A program made the translations under genes and the position numbers. This document shows, piece after piece, positions 19,721 through 30,600 of a stretch of DNA of 58,390 nt. The stretch comes from Oscillibacter sp. GTDB lineage: Bacteria > Bacillota > Clostridia > Oscillospirales > Oscillospiraceae. The stretch is taken from contig JAAVHF010000016.1 in NCBI GenBank assembly GCA_014799845.1, forward strand, positions 1 to 58,390, given 5' to 3'. The notes below the pieces were generated by a model that searched no databases, was not told the DNA's origin, and was given only the letters and a program-made list of their open reading frames with translations. How positions within the stretch are numbered: position 1 is the first letter of the stretch; every line of letters starts with the position of its first letter.

Positions 19721-19759
19721 AGCAGGCGGATGGGCGTAAGGCCCAGCCGCCTGCTTTTA
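19721..19759. terminator. Bidirectional terminator between convergent genes
   Basis: AAGCAGGCGG-(ATGGGCGTAAGGCCCAG)-CCGCCTGCTTTT. Confidence 0.75.
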
Positions 19760-19770
19760 TGATGCCCGTC

Positions 19771-20655
19771 TCACAGCAGAAACTCCAGCCGCCGGCGCAG
19801 ATTTTTGATTTCGATCCGCTCCGCGCCGGAGCCGAATTCCCCGTCCAGGGTCCAGGGGAATCCCTCCGGCGTCTCCACGGTCACCGCCGGGACGTGGCGG
19901 AAGATCACGCCGCTGCCGGTAAAATCCTGCATGATCAGGCAGCGGATCAGCTCCTGAAGCTGGGCGGCGCTGGCGGGATTAGGGATCAGCAGCAGTTCAA
20001 AGAGGCCGTCGTCCAGCACCACCTGCCCCTTGTTGAGCTTCATCAGTCCGCCCACGCTGGTGGCGTTGGTGACCGCGCCGAAGAGAAATTCTCCGTCGAA
20101 AATCTCATCCTCCGTGGTCACGACAGCCGGATAGGGCCGCAGGGTGGACAGGTCCCGGACGCCCTCCAGGATGTAGGCCAGATGGCCCAGATCGTTTTTG
20201 ATGGACTGCGGGGCGGAGTAGGAGGCCTTGGTAAACGCGCCGAAGGAGGCCACATACACGAAAGGCCGTCCGTTGTAGGAGCCCACGTCCAGCCGCGTCC
20301 CCTCGCTGGCCGTGATCCGCTCCGCCGCCTGCACGGGGTCGGAGGGCAGGGAGAGGCTGGCGGCAAAATCGTTGGTGCTGCCGCAGGGGATATAGCCCAG
20401 GGGCGGCGGCGAGGCGAGGGCCATCGCGCCCCGGACGGTCTCGTTGAGGGTGCCGTCCCCGCCGCAGCAGACGATGCAGTCGAACTGCCCGCCCTCTTCC
20501 TCCACGATTTCGGAGGCATGTCCAGGGTGGGTGGTGCGGCGCACAGAGACCAGATAGCCCGCCTCGCAGAAGTGGGCCACCGCGTCGAACATGGGGGATG
20601 TAGAGCGGGTGCGGCCCGCCCGGGGGTTTACGATAAGCAAAAGGGTCTTTGCCAT
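19771..20655 (-). CDS. YegS/BmrU-family lipid (diacylglycerol) kinase
   Basis: 'LIVNPRAGRTRS', 'CCGGDGTLNETVRGA', 'GYIPCGSTNDFA'. Confidence 0.92.
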   Translation of the reverse strand: MAKTLLLIVNPRAGRTRSTSPMFDAVAHFCEAGYLVSVRRTTHPGHASEIVEEEGGQFDCIVCCGGDGTLNETVRGAMALASPPPLGYIPCGSTNDFAASLSLPSDPVQAAERITASEGTRLDVGSYNGRPFVYVASFGAFTKASYSAPQSIKNDLGHLAYILEGVRDLSTLRPYPAVVTTEDEIFDGEFLFGAVTNATSVGGLMKLNKGQVVLDDGLFELLLIPNPASAAQLQELIRCLIMQDFTGSGVIFRHVPAVTVETPEGFPWTLDGEFGSGAERIEIKNLRRRLEFLL

Positions 20656-20850
20656 AGCGCTCTGTTACCTCGTATCCATTCAGAAGTGGGATGCCGGGCC
20701 CTATTATATACCTGACGGACGCATATGGCAAGTCGGTTTTTGTCCGGCCGCAGGGCATTTTGTGCCGTCCTTGACGGGCGGCATTTCAGAAATTGACAGG
20801 TTCTGACTGAAACGGGCAGCGAGTTTTTCGTTTAGAGGCCGGTTGTCCTG

Positions 20851-21408
20851 TCAGCCGTTTTTCATCCGCCAATACTCCATGCCATTTCTGCCCAAAAGCC
20901 GCTCGCTGACCAGGTCGCGGCGTATGGTACAGAAATCATCATGGAAATCGGCAATTATCACGTTTACTTCCCGCTCGGAATACGTCCTGTCAAACTCAAA
21001 TGCTTCTGCGATCACTTCCAGCACAATGCGCTCCTTTTTCAGCTGGGTGGGAATTGATTTCAATTTCCCATATTCAAAAAAAGCGTCTATTACCCTTTGC
21101 CGGTAATCTGCATCCCGCTGCGCCTGTTTTTGCGCCTCGTCAGATTCCTGCTGCAATATTTCCAATATGCTGGTCTGAAATATCTCTTTGTTCAGGGAAT
21201 ACATCATATAATACTGATTTTTGTACGCAGTCACGGCGCCGGCGTCCGACAGCTTTTTCAAGTGAAAGGAAATGGTAGGCGCGGTAAGGCCCAAACGCCC
21301 GGCCAATCTCTCAACATACATATCCTCAACCGCAAGGGATTTCAAAATCTGCAGCCTTGACTTATCCGCCAGACACTTGAACAGGCTGATTGCTTCTGCT
21401 TCGGTCAT
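20851..21408 (-). CDS. ArsR-family regulator with C-terminal DUF2087-like domain
   Basis: wHTH 'LFKCLADKSRLQILKSL..LGLTAPTISFHLKKLSDAGAV'; C-terminal 'RIVLEVIAEAFEFDRTYSEREVNVIIADFHDDFCTIRRDLVSERLLGR'. Confidence 0.88.
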   Translation of the reverse strand: MTEAEAISLFKCLADKSRLQILKSLAVEDMYVERLAGRLGLTAPTISFHLKKLSDAGAVTAYKNQYYMMYSLNKEIFQTSILEILQQESDEAQKQAQRDADYRQRVIDAFFEYGKLKSIPTQLKKERIVLEVIAEAFEFDRTYSEREVNVIIADFHDDFCTIRRDLVSERLLGRNGMEYWRMKNG

Positions 21409-21773
21409 GTGGTTTCCTCCCAAATCTGCATACACATACGCTTAATTTCCTGAATCGTATCGAGCTTGATGCTTTCAATGTGCATTTTCTCAACATCCCC
21501 ATTCTGTTTTGCCTTTTCATGAGAAGCCGCCCAGCTTGCGGGGATTTGCTCTGCTTTTTGCAGGAAAAAACCCCTCCTGGCTGAATCATCCTTTCCGCAG
21601 ACCCTTTCCGCAACAGAGAGAATTGTTTTGAAAATCTCATAGACGTTTGCGCGGATTTTTTCAAAATTTCCTTCATCCATGCGGTCATCCTCCGCGAGCA
21701 GCTTACCGCGCTGTTTGCAGGCCGCGATCTGTTCATCAAGATAGGCCTCAAATTTCCGTTGCTGTTCATTCAT
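21405..21773 (-). CDS. Hypothetical helical protein (122 aa) coupled to ArsR gene
   Basis: Stop overlaps ATG of the ArsR gene (ATGA). Confidence 0.75.
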   Translation of the reverse strand: MNEQQRKFEAYLDEQIAACKQRGKLLAEDDRMDEGNFEKIRANVYEIFKTILSVAERVCGKDDSARRGFFLQKAEQIPASWAASHEKAKQNGDVEKMHIESIKLDTIQEIKRMCMQIWEETT

Positions 21774-21788
21774 AACGTTTCCCTCCAA

Positions 21789-22775
21789 TTACAGGGCTAT
21801 TGTGCCATAACCGACAAAATCAATGTGATCCGAGGCCTCATTTGTACCGCCAAACATATGATTCGCGCCAACCGCAATGTGAAAAGTGCCGCACATTTTT
21901 TCATCCAGAACCGTATAGCCGCACAGATCCGTCACATTGGGGTTCATGCCGAAGCCAAGTTCACAAACAATTCTGTTTTCCTGCGGCTGCCTCTCGAAAA
22001 AGGCGTTAATTTCAGGTTGATTACTATTGATTACCTGTCCATCCCTGATATGCAGCCGAACATGCTCGTATCTGGCGCCGTCAAGGTAGAATATGTCAAA
22101 ATAAACCGTCCCCTGCGTTTTGTCCTCGACTGGGGCAATGTAAATCTCACCGCATGGAAGATCGCCATCCCCGGCGTCAATATGCCACACTCTACCGGTC
22201 AGCTCAAAAGTAAGCCCGCAATCTTCCCCCGTGCGGAGCAGCACTTTATTAACGCCCTCAAAACGGCTTTCCGCCTGCCTGCAAGCCTCATAAACCGCAG
22301 TGTAATCAACGTCATACGCTCTCTCCATGCGCTGAATATAATCCTGCGGATCAAGACCGGATTCTTCCGCGTTTGCCGCTGTGGGGATTCTGATTTGCGT
22401 AAAGCGTTTGCAGGTCATGAGCTTTGAGAAGAGCTGCGCCATATACCTGCGGTAAAGCTCAAATTTTTCCCTGTCAATTTCGTATCCAAGGATAACAGGG
22501 CGGTAAGCGAAAACATCCAGCACCGCGTCAAACTTAGTGAACAAGTCAAAATATTGCTCACTGAAGCAGCTTTCTTCTGCCACGAGGAAAATGTCCCGAT
22601 TTACAGAACGGGATTGCTGCAACAATACGGGCGTCGCCCCCACTTCCGCCACAGCCGCCAGGAAGCTGTTTGCAATCTCCTTGTCCGCGTCCTCTCCCCA
22701 AAAATGAACGAGGACCATCTCGCCAGCAGATATGCCGCTGGCCTTAACAATTTTGGATATAATTTTTCTGTCCAT
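21789..22775 (-). CDS. Leucyl aminopeptidase-like protein (M29-related)
   Basis: 'VCELGFGMNPNVTDLCGYTVLDEKMCGTFHIAVGANHMFGGTNEASDHIDFV' resembles the M29/thermophilic aminopeptidase C-terminus. Confidence 0.7.
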   Translation of the reverse strand: MDRKIISKIVKASGISAGEMVLVHFWGEDADKEIANSFLAAVAEVGATPVLLQQSRSVNRDIFLVAEESCFSEQYFDLFTKFDAVLDVFAYRPVILGYEIDREKFELYRRYMAQLFSKLMTCKRFTQIRIPTAANAEESGLDPQDYIQRMERAYDVDYTAVYEACRQAESRFEGVNKVLLRTGEDCGLTFELTGRVWHIDAGDGDLPCGEIYIAPVEDKTQGTVYFDIFYLDGARYEHVRLHIRDGQVINSNQPEINAFFERQPQENRIVCELGFGMNPNVTDLCGYTVLDEKMCGTFHIAVGANHMFGGTNEASDHIDFVGYGTIAL

Positions 22776-22803
22776 ATTGGTTCAAACCTCCTATCCTGTT
22801 TTG

Positions 22804-22832
22804 ATTATATATTTATCAAATTAAAATGTCAA
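22804..22832 (-). promoter_or_regulatory. Promoter of aminopeptidase-ArsR operon
   Basis: Minus strand TTGACA-17 nt-TATAAT (exact consensus). Confidence 0.85.
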
Positions 22833-22998
22833 GTCTAATTTTACAATTATGAAACAAGTCCCTATAAAACGCCCTAATCCCTTCACGCTTCTCCGATTGC
22901 CGCACGCTGTTATATCCTGTTATCTGTTTTTGATCCCCCTGTTATTGCCCTTATAAGGTGCAGGGGCAAGGATAAACGGAAAAATTTTCGTCGCCGCA

Positions 22999-23028
22999 TT
23001 GACAAATCTCTCCTGATTGTGATATGAT
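22999..23028 (+). promoter_or_regulatory. Promoter of IMP dehydrogenase gene
   Basis: TTGACA-18 nt-TATGAT. Confidence 0.7.
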
Positions 23029-23088
23029 TCAAGATTAATAACCCTGCCCGTATTCCGGCGAAAAACATAAAGAAGGAGCGTGTTTCCC

Positions 23089-24603
23089 ATGGCCTACTAT
23101 TACCCCGAGCCCTCCCATACCTTCAGCGAGTATTTGCTGGTGCCCGGCTACACCTCGCCCGAGTGTATTCCCGCCAACGTGTCCCTCCGGACGCCGCTGG
23201 TGAAGTTCCGGAAGGGGGAGGAGGAGTGTCCCCTGACCCTCTCCATCCCCATGGTGTCCGCCATCATGCAGTCCGTGTCCAACGACACCCTGGCGGTAGC
23301 CCTGGCCCGGGAGGGCGGGCTGAGCTTCATTTACGGCTCCCAGTCCGTTGCGGACGAGGCCGCCATGGTGGCCCGGGTGAAGAGCTACAAGGCGGGCTTC
23401 GTCCCCAGCGACTCCAACCTGCCTCCGGAGGCCACGCTCCAGGACGTGCTGGACCTGAAGGCCCGGAACGGCCACTCCACCGTGGCCATCACCGCCGATG
23501 GAACCAACCAGGGCAAGCTGCTGGGCATCGTCACCAGCCGGGACTACCGCGTCAGCCGCATGGACCCCGCCACCCCGGTTTCCCGGTTCATGACGCCCCG
23601 GGAGAAGCTGGTCACCGCCCCGGAGGGCACCAGCCTGAAGGAGGCCAACGACGTCATCTGGGACCACAAGCTCAACTCCCTGCCCATCGTCAGCGCGGAC
23701 GGGCGGCTGCTGTACTTCGTGTTCCGCAAGGACTACGAGCGGCATAAGGAGAACCCCGGCGAGCTTCTGGACGGCCAGAAGCGCTTCATGGTGGGCGCGG
23801 GCATCAACACCAAGGACTACGCCCAGCGGGTGCCCGCCCTGGTGGAGGCGGGCGCGGACGTGCTGTGCATCGACTCCTCCGAGGGCTACTCCTGCTGGCA
23901 GGCCCAGACGCTCTCGTTCATCCGGGAGCGCTACGGCGACAGGGTGAAGGTCGGCGCGGGCAACGTGGTGGACAAGGACGGCTTCCGCTTCCTGGCCGAG
24001 GCCGGGGCGGACTTCGTGAAGGTGGGCATCGGCGGCGGCTCCATCTGCATCACCCGGGAGACCAAGGGCATCGGACGGGGCCAGGCCACGGCGCTGATCG
24101 AGGTAGCGGCGGCCCAGGACGAGTACTTTAAGGAAACCGGCGTATACGTGCCCATCTGCTCTGACGGCGGCATCGTCCACGACTATCACATGACTCTGGC
24201 GCTGGCTATGGGGGCGGACTTCCTGATGCTGGGCCGGTATTTCGCCCGGTTTGACGAGAGCCCCACCAACCGGGTGCTGGTGAACGGGCAGTACATGAAG
24301 GAATACTGGGGCGAGGGCTCCAACCGGGCCAGGAACTGGCAGCGGTACGACCTGGGCGGAGGCCGAGGGCTGGCCTTCGAGGAGGGCGTTGACTCCTATG
24401 TTACTTACGCGGGACCGCTGAAGGACAACGTGGCGAAGAGCCTTTACAAGGTGAAGTCCACCATGTGCAACTGCGGCGTCACTTCCATTCCCGCGCTCCA
24501 GCGGAACGCGCGGCTGACGCTGGTCTCCTCCACGTCCATCGTCGAGGGCGGGTATCACGACGTGGTGCTCAAGGCCCACGGCGGACAGTCGAATAACGGT
24601 TAA
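23089..24603 (+). CDS. guaB: IMP dehydrogenase
   Basis: CBS pair; '[70 protein letters not shown]'. Confidence 0.93.
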   Translation: MAYYYPEPSHTFSEYLLVPGYTSPECIPANVSLRTPLVKFRKGEEECPLTLSIPMVSAIMQSVSNDTLAVALAREGGLSFIYGSQSVADEAAMVARVKSYKAGFVPSDSNLPPEATLQDVLDLKARNGHSTVAITADGTNQGKLLGIVTSRDYRVSRMDPATPVSRFMTPREKLVTAPEGTSLKEANDVIWDHKLNSLPIVSADGRLLYFVFRKDYERHKENPGELLDGQKRFMVGAGINTKDYAQRVPALVEAGADVLCIDSSEGYSCWQAQTLSFIRERYGDRVKVGAGNVVDKDGFRFLAEAGADFVKVGIGGGSICITRETKGIGRGQATALIEVAAAQDEYFKETGVYVPICSDGGIVHDYHMTLALAMGADFLMLGRYFARFDESPTNRVLVNGQYMKEYWGEGSNRARNWQRYDLGGGRGLAFEEGVDSYVTYAGPLKDNVAKSLYKVKSTMCNCGVTSIPALQRNARLTLVSSTSIVEGGYHDVVLKAHGGQSNNG

Positions 24604-24606
24604 AGC

Positions 24607-24646
24607 ACGGCAGTGCCGTCCTCCGGGGCGGCACTGCCGTTTTCTT
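24607..24646 (+). terminator. Intrinsic terminator of guaB
   Basis: ACGGCAGTGCCG-(TCCTCCGGGG)-CGGCACTGCCGTTTTCTT. Confidence 0.8.
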
Positions 24647-24716
24647 GTATACCGAAAACCACTCGCTGGGCGAGTGGTTCAAAAGAAGCCTTGTGGCGAT
24701 AATGTAGACAGAAAAA

Positions 24717-24774
24717 CTCCCTTTGCTTAGAATAAGAGTGCGGTCTGCCAACTGCACAATAAAAGCAAAGGGAG
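24717..24774 (+). promoter_or_regulatory. SD-sequestering stem-loop in tnpA leader
   Basis: CTCCCTTTGCTT (24717-24728) pairs perfectly with AAGCAAAGGGAG (24763-24774), which contains the GGAGG SD. Confidence 0.85.
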
Positions 24775-24783
24775 GTCATTACA

Positions 24784-25218
24784 ATGAATGACTTAAACAG
24801 TTTATCGCATACGAAGTGGAATTGCAAGTACCATATTGTATTTGCGCCGAAGTACCGGCGGAAAGTATTCTATGGAGAGAAACGGCGTGAAATTGGAGAA
24901 ATTCTGCGGACGCTGTGCAACTGGAAAAAGATCAAGATCATTGAGGCAGAAGTATGTCCGGACCATGTGCATATGTTGGTGGAAATTCCACCGAAAGTTG
25001 CGGTGTCGAGTTTTATGGGGTATCTGAAGGGGAAGAGCAGCCTGATGATCTACGAGAAGTACCCGGAACTGCGCTATAAGTATAGGAATCGGGAATTTTG
25101 GTGCCGTGGCTATTATGTGGATACAGCAGGAAAGAATGCAAAAAAGATTGAGGAATATATCCGGCACCAGTTGGATGAGGACAAGGCAGGAGAACAGTTG
25201 ACGATGGGGAATTTCTAA
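24784..25218 (+). CDS. tnpA: IS200-family transposase TnpA (HUH, Y1)
   Basis: 'KWNCKYHIVFAPKYRRKVFYG', 'CPDHVHMLVEIPPK' (HUH region), 'FWCRGYYVDTAGKNAKKIEEYIRHQ'. Confidence 0.96.
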   Translation: MNDLNSLSHTKWNCKYHIVFAPKYRRKVFYGEKRREIGEILRTLCNWKKIKIIEAEVCPDHVHMLVEIPPKVAVSSFMGYLKGKSSLMIYEKYPELRYKYRNREFWCRGYYVDTAGKNAKKIEEYIRHQLDEDKAGEQLTMGNF

Positions 25219-25411
25219 TAAACCCGTTTACGGGTAGCAAGTAGCACATCTCTCGCGGCTGGCAGACCGTATTTGCGCGGCAGGACGCGCACGCTAGTAA
25301 CATAGGGCTTCGCCCGCATATGAAATACCCCCGGCTTGGCCGGGGGATATTTATTTCCGGGCTGGTTCCTTCCAGTCCGCGTCAAAGGGAAGCCAAAAGA
25401 AGAAATTATGA

Positions 25412-25440
25412 TTGACAGGAAGAAATAAACCTCGTATTAT
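25412..25440 (+). promoter_or_regulatory. Promoter of galactosidase operon
   Basis: TTGACA-17 nt-TATTAT just downstream of IS200. Confidence 0.7.
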
Positions 25441-25502
25441 CGTAGCAGCGGCGGCGCGGCCGCCTGCGAATACAGTTCAAATTTTTACCGGAGGATCATC
25501 CT

Positions 25503-27689
25503 ATGGGCATTTCATATAGTGAACAAGAACGGACATTCCGGCTGAATACCCCCCATTCCACCTATCTCATCAGCATCGTGGACGAGGCCGGCTTTCTCTG
25601 CCACACCTACTATGGCCGGCGCGTCCCGGAAGACGACATGCGCAGCCTCCTGCGGATCAACGCGGGCAGACTGCCCTTCCGGACCAGCGGACAGCAGGCC
25701 GGTTTTCTGGACGAGCTGCCCGTGGAATACTCCTGCGGCGGCCTGGGCGATTTCCGGGAGAGCTGCCTGCGCCTGGAGACGGCGGAGGGCTGCCGGGTCT
25801 GCGGCCTGACCTACGTTTCCCACCGCATTTACGGCGGCAAGCCCGCCCTGCCGGGCCTGCCCGCCGCCTTCGGCGGGGAGGAGGACTGCGCGACTCTGGA
25901 AATTCTGTGCCGCGACCAGTATCTGGACCTGGAGGTCCGCCTGCTCTACACCGCCTTTGAAAACCTGGACGCCATCTGCCGCAGCGCGCGGATCGAGAAC
26001 CGGGGCGGGAGGGCCATCGAGCTCACCGCCGCCCTGTCCGCCTGCCTGGACATGGACAACAGGAACTTTGACCTCATCACCCTCCACGGCAGCTGGGGCT
26101 ATGAGCGGATGGTGAGCCGCCGCCCCCTCGCCTGGGGCAAACAGGGCGTTTCCTCCAAGCGGGGCATCTCCTCCCACCAGGAGCAGCCCTTCCTGGCGCT
26201 GGCGGAGCATAACGCCGACCAGACCCGGGGCCAGGTCTACGCCATGCACCTGGTTTACTCCGGCAACTTCCTGGCCCAGGCGGAGATGAGCCAGCAGGAG
26301 CAGGTCCGGGCGGTCATCGGCATCCACCCCGAGGGCTTCGGCTGGAAGCTGGACCCCGGCGGGAGCTTCCAGACCCCGGAGGCGGTGCTGGTCTATTCCC
26401 ACACGGGCCTGGGCGGCATGACCCACACCCTCCACGACCTGTACCGGAACCATCTGATCCGGGGCCCCTGGCGCGGCAGGCCCCGCCCCTCCCTGGTGAA
26501 CAACTGGGAGGCCACCTACTTCGATTTTGATGCGGAAAAGCTGCTGGACATTGCCCGCACCGCCGCCGCCCGGGGCGTGGAGATGCTGGTTTTGGACGAC
26601 GGCTGGTTTGGCTGCCGGAATAACGATGACAACAGCCTGGGCGACTGGTTCGTCAACGAGAAGAAGCTGCCCGGCGGGCTGAAATACCTGGCGGACGAGA
26701 TCAACAAACTTGGGATGAAGTTCGGGCTGTGGGTGGAGCCGGAGATGGTGTCCCCCGACTCCCAGCTGTACCGGGCCCACCCGGACTATGCCCTGCAGGT
26801 CCCCGGACGGCCTCCCATTCTGTCCCGGACCCAGCTGGTGCTGGATATCTCCCGGAAGGAGGTCCGGGACTGCGTCTATGACCAGCTCCACAAGGTGCTG
26901 TCCTCCGCCAACATCGAGTATGTCAAGTGGGACATGAACCGGGCGCTGACGGACGCGGCCAGCTTCTGTCTGGACGCGGACCGGCAGGGGGAGCTGTTCC
27001 ACCGGTACGTGCTGGGCGTGTACGAGCTCCAGGAGCGGCTGCTGCGGGACTTCCCCAACCTTCTGCTGGAGAACTGCTGCAGCGGCGGCGGGCGGTTCGA
27101 CCCGGGCATGCTGTACTACAGTCCCCAGATCTGGACCTCCGATAACACCGACGCCATCGACCGCCTGCTGATCCAGGAGGGCACGGCCCTGCTCTACCCC
27201 CTGTCCGCCATGGGGGCCCATGTGGCCGCCTGTCCCAGCCACACCAACGGCCGGGTGACGCCCTTTGCCACCAGAGGCCTGGTATCCCTGCCGGGGTGCT
27301 TCGGCTACGAGCTGGACCTGACCAGGCTGGCAGACGAGGAACTGGCCATGATCCCCGGCCAGCTGGAAAACTACCGGAAGTACGGCCCGGTGTTCCATGA
27401 CGGCGATTACTGCCGTCTGGCCTCCTACAGCGAAAACCACGAATACGACGCCCTGATGGCCGTCAGCAAGGACAAAAAAATCGCGGTCATTGACTATATC
27501 CACGTCATGAGCCGCCAGCAGCGGCGGGACGTGCTGCTGCCCCTGTGGGGCCTGGACGAGGAGACGCGTTACCGCTCCAGCGAGACGGGCGAGATCCGCT
27601 CCGGCGCGGGCTGGATGTACGGCGGCATGCTGCTGCCCAGGATGAAGGGCGACTTCTCAGGAAAACTGATTGTTTTGGAGGCTGTATGA
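25503..27689 (+). CDS. Alpha-galactosidase (GH36)
   Basis: 'LVLDDGWFGCRNNDDNSLGDWFVNEKKLPGGLKYLADEINKLGMKFGLWVEPEMVSPDS' and 'YVKWDMNR'. Confidence 0.95.
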   Translation: MGISYSEQERTFRLNTPHSTYLISIVDEAGFLCHTYYGRRVPEDDMRSLLRINAGRLPFRTSGQQAGFLDELPVEYSCGGLGDFRESCLRLETAEGCRVCGLTYVSHRIYGGKPALPGLPAAFGGEEDCATLEILCRDQYLDLEVRLLYTAFENLDAICRSARIENRGGRAIELTAALSACLDMDNRNFDLITLHGSWGYERMVSRRPLAWGKQGVSSKRGISSHQEQPFLALAEHNADQTRGQVYAMHLVYSGNFLAQAEMSQQEQVRAVIGIHPEGFGWKLDPGGSFQTPEAVLVYSHTGLGGMTHTLHDLYRNHLIRGPWRGRPRPSLVNNWEATYFDFDAEKLLDIARTAAARGVEMLVLDDGWFGCRNNDDNSLGDWFVNEKKLPGGLKYLADEINKLGMKFGLWVEPEMVSPDSQLYRAHPDYALQVPGRPPILSRTQLVLDISRKEVRDCVYDQLHKVLSSANIEYVKWDMNRALTDAASFCLDADRQGELFHRYVLGVYELQERLLRDFPNLLLENCCSGGGRFDPGMLYYSPQIWTSDNTDAIDRLLIQEGTALLYPLSAMGAHVAACPSHTNGRVTPFATRGLVSLPGCFGYELDLTRLADEELAMIPGQLENYRKYGPVFHDGDYCRLASYSENHEYDALMAVSKDKKIAVIDYIHVMSRQQRRDVLLPLWGLDEETRYRSSETGEIRSGAGWMYGGMLLPRMKGDFSGKLIVLEAV

Positions 27690-30600
27690 AAGAATTTGAC
27701 TATGAACTGACCAAATCCCCGGAGTTTTTCCAGGACCGCCGGGAGCCGCCCCACTCCGACCACCGCTATATGCTGGCGGGCGGCAAAGAGCCCCGGTTTT
27801 CCCTCAACGGGGACTGGTTTTTCCACTACGCGGAGAACTACCGGGGGACGATCCCCGACTTCTTCGCCCTGGAGAAGGACTGCCGGGGCTGGGACGCCAT
27901 CCCCGTGCCCTCCCATATCCAGCTGCAGGGCTACGGACATCCCCAGTACGTGAATACCCAGTATCCCTGGGACGGCTGCGAGGACGTGCGGCCGGGGGAA
28001 GTCCCCGCGGAGTTTAACCCGGTGGGAAGCTATGTAAAGTATTTCACCCTGCCGGAGCATTTTGCGGGGAAGCGGGTTTTCATCTCCTTCCAGGGCGCGG
28101 AGAGCGGCCTTGCCGTGTGGTGCAACGGGCAGTACGCGGGCTACGGCGAGGACGGGTTCACGCCCTCGGAGTTCGAGCTGACGGACTTCCTCCGGCCCGG
28201 GGAAAACAAGCTGGCGGCCCAGGTGTTCCGGTACACCAACGCCAGCTGGATGGAGGATCAGGACTTTTTCCGTTTCTCCGGCATCTTCCGGGACGTGTAC
28301 CTGTACGCCATCCCGGCGGTCCACATCCGGGATCTGAAGATCACCACGCCCCTCAGCGATGATTTCGCCTCCGGCGAGGTGCGCGTTTCCGTGGAAACCA
28401 TCGGCCAGGGCTGTGCTGTGTGCCGTCTGTACGACGGCCAGCGGCAGATTGCGGAATCCAGCATCCTCTTCCCGGCAGAGAGGGAAGCTGTCCTGCCCGT
28501 GGATGCTCCCAAGCTGTGGAGCGCGGAAAAACCGTTTTTGTACAGCCTGGTCATCGACGTTTTTGACGCTTCCGGCTCCTTGATGGAAAAAGCCGGGGAG
28601 AAAGTGGGCCTGCGCCGGTTTGAGATCAAAAACGGCGTCATGGAGCTCAACGGCAAACGCATCCTCTTCCGTGGCGTGAACCGCCACGAGTTCTCCTCCG
28701 CCACCGGACGCTGCGTCAGCGAGGAGGAGACCGAGCATGACATCCGCACCATGAAGCAAAACAACATCAACGCCATCCGTACCAGCCACTACCCCAATCA
28801 GAGCTTTTTCTACCGCCTCTGCGACCGGTACGGCATCTACGTCATCGACGAAATGAATCTGGAATCCCACGGCGCGTGGGAGATGGTCATGGCGGGCCGC
28901 CTGTCCCGGGAGGACCACATTCCCGGCAGCGCCCCCAAGTGGCGGGAGGCGGTGCTGTCCCGTGCCGGGGCCATGCTGCGCCGGGACCGGAACCATGCCA
29001 GCGTGCTGATCTGGTCCTGCGGCAACGAGTCCTACAGCGGGGAAAACCTCCGGGCGGCGGCGAACTACTTCCGCTCCATGGATGCCCGCCCCGTCCACTA
29101 TGAGAGCGTGATCCATGATCCCGCCTTTGCCGACACCAGCGATATTTTCAGCAACATGTACTGGTCTGCCGAGGGCATCCGGGCGGCATTGGAGAAGGAC
29201 GCCTCCCGCCCCGCCATTTCCTGCGAGTACGGCCACGCCATGGGCAGCTCCTTCGGCGGGCAGGACGCGTATATCCGGCTGGCGGACGAGGTGCCGTCCT
29301 ATCAGGGCGGATTTATCTGGGACTATATCGACCAGGCCATCACCAGAAAGGACCGCTACGGCCTGAAATTCCAGGGCTACGGCGGCGACTTTGACGACCG
29401 GCCCCATGACGGCGATTTCAGCGGCGACGGCATCGTGGACAGCCTGCGCCGCGCTCCGACGCCCAAGATGCAGGAGGTCAAATACCTCTATCAGAATCTG
29501 CAGATCCATGTCGCGGACGGCAAGGCGGAGATCGTCAACCGCAGCCTCTTCACCGGCAGCGGCGAATTTGCCTGCACGGTCCGGCTGTACCGGGAGGGCG
29601 TTCTTCTGGCGGAAGCGCCCATGGACACCGACGTGCCGCCGGGAGAGAGCCGGACCTACGATCTGCCCCTCTGGCCGGAGACGCTGGACACGGAGTACGG
29701 CGTGATCGTCTCCTTCTGTCTGCGGCGGGACGAGGAATGGGCCGGGGCGGGCCACGAGGCGGCCTTCGGCCAGTGGTCCGGCGGGAAGCTGCCGGAGCCG
29801 GTCCACCCTGACGGGCCGCCGGAGATCATCGAGGGCCACTGGAACCTGGGCGTCCGGGGGAAGGACTTCCATGTGCTGTTTTCCAAAACCCTGGGCGGGA
29901 TGGTCTCCTACCGTTACAGCGGCAGGGAGATGCTGCGGTCCATCCCCCTGCCCGGCTTCTGGCGTGCTCCCACCGCCAACGACCGGGGCTGCAAGGCTCC
30001 CCAGCGGTATGCCCAGTGGAAGCTGGCCAGCCTGTACCCCTTCGAGCAGAACCCGGACGGCCTGCGTCCCGGCGAGCAGACCTGGAAGATCGAAAAGGGG
30101 GAGAACTGGGTTGAGATGTCCTATATCTGCCACATGGCGACCACCCCCCGCACCGCCTGCGTCCTGGCCTACCGGGTGTTTGCCGACGGCACGGTGGAGA
30201 CCACCCTGTCCTCCGACGCCCCCAAGGTCCTTGGCCCCGCGCCGGAATTCGGCGTGACGCTGAAAATGGACGCGGACTTCCACCGTCTGCGCTGGTACGG
30301 TCCCGGCCCCGAGGCCACCTACTGTGACCGGAAAATGGGCGGCAAACTGGGCGTATGGGAGACCACCGCCGAGGAGAGCCTTTCCCCCAATCTGGTTCCC
30401 CAGGAGTGCGGGAACCACACGGACGTCCGCTGGGCCGCCGTCACCGACGAGGGCGGGCTGGGCCTGCTGTTCGAGGGGGACAAAATGGAGTTTTCCGCCC
30501 TGCCCTGGACCCCCCACGAGCTGGAGAGCGCCGCCCATCCCCACGAACTGCCCGCCGTCCACAGCACCGTGATCCGGGCCTCGGCCATGCAGATGGGCCT

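Larger units (their letters stand above)
24650..25360 (+). mobile_element. IS200-type insertion sequence (IS200/IS605, TnpA only)
   Basis: TnpA ORF flanked by LE hairpin AACCACTCGCTGGGCGAGTGGTT (about 24657-24679) and RE hairpin ATACCCCCGGCTTGGCCGGGGGATAT (about 25324-25349). Exact ends not determined. Confidence 0.85.

Noticed and set aside
24784-25218. TnpA as a RAYT driving the dispersed hairpin family
   Set aside because: The IS200 copy has its own LE/RE hairpins, which do not match stem I/II of the dispersed element. No direct link is visible, though a RAYT elsewhere in the genome remains possible.
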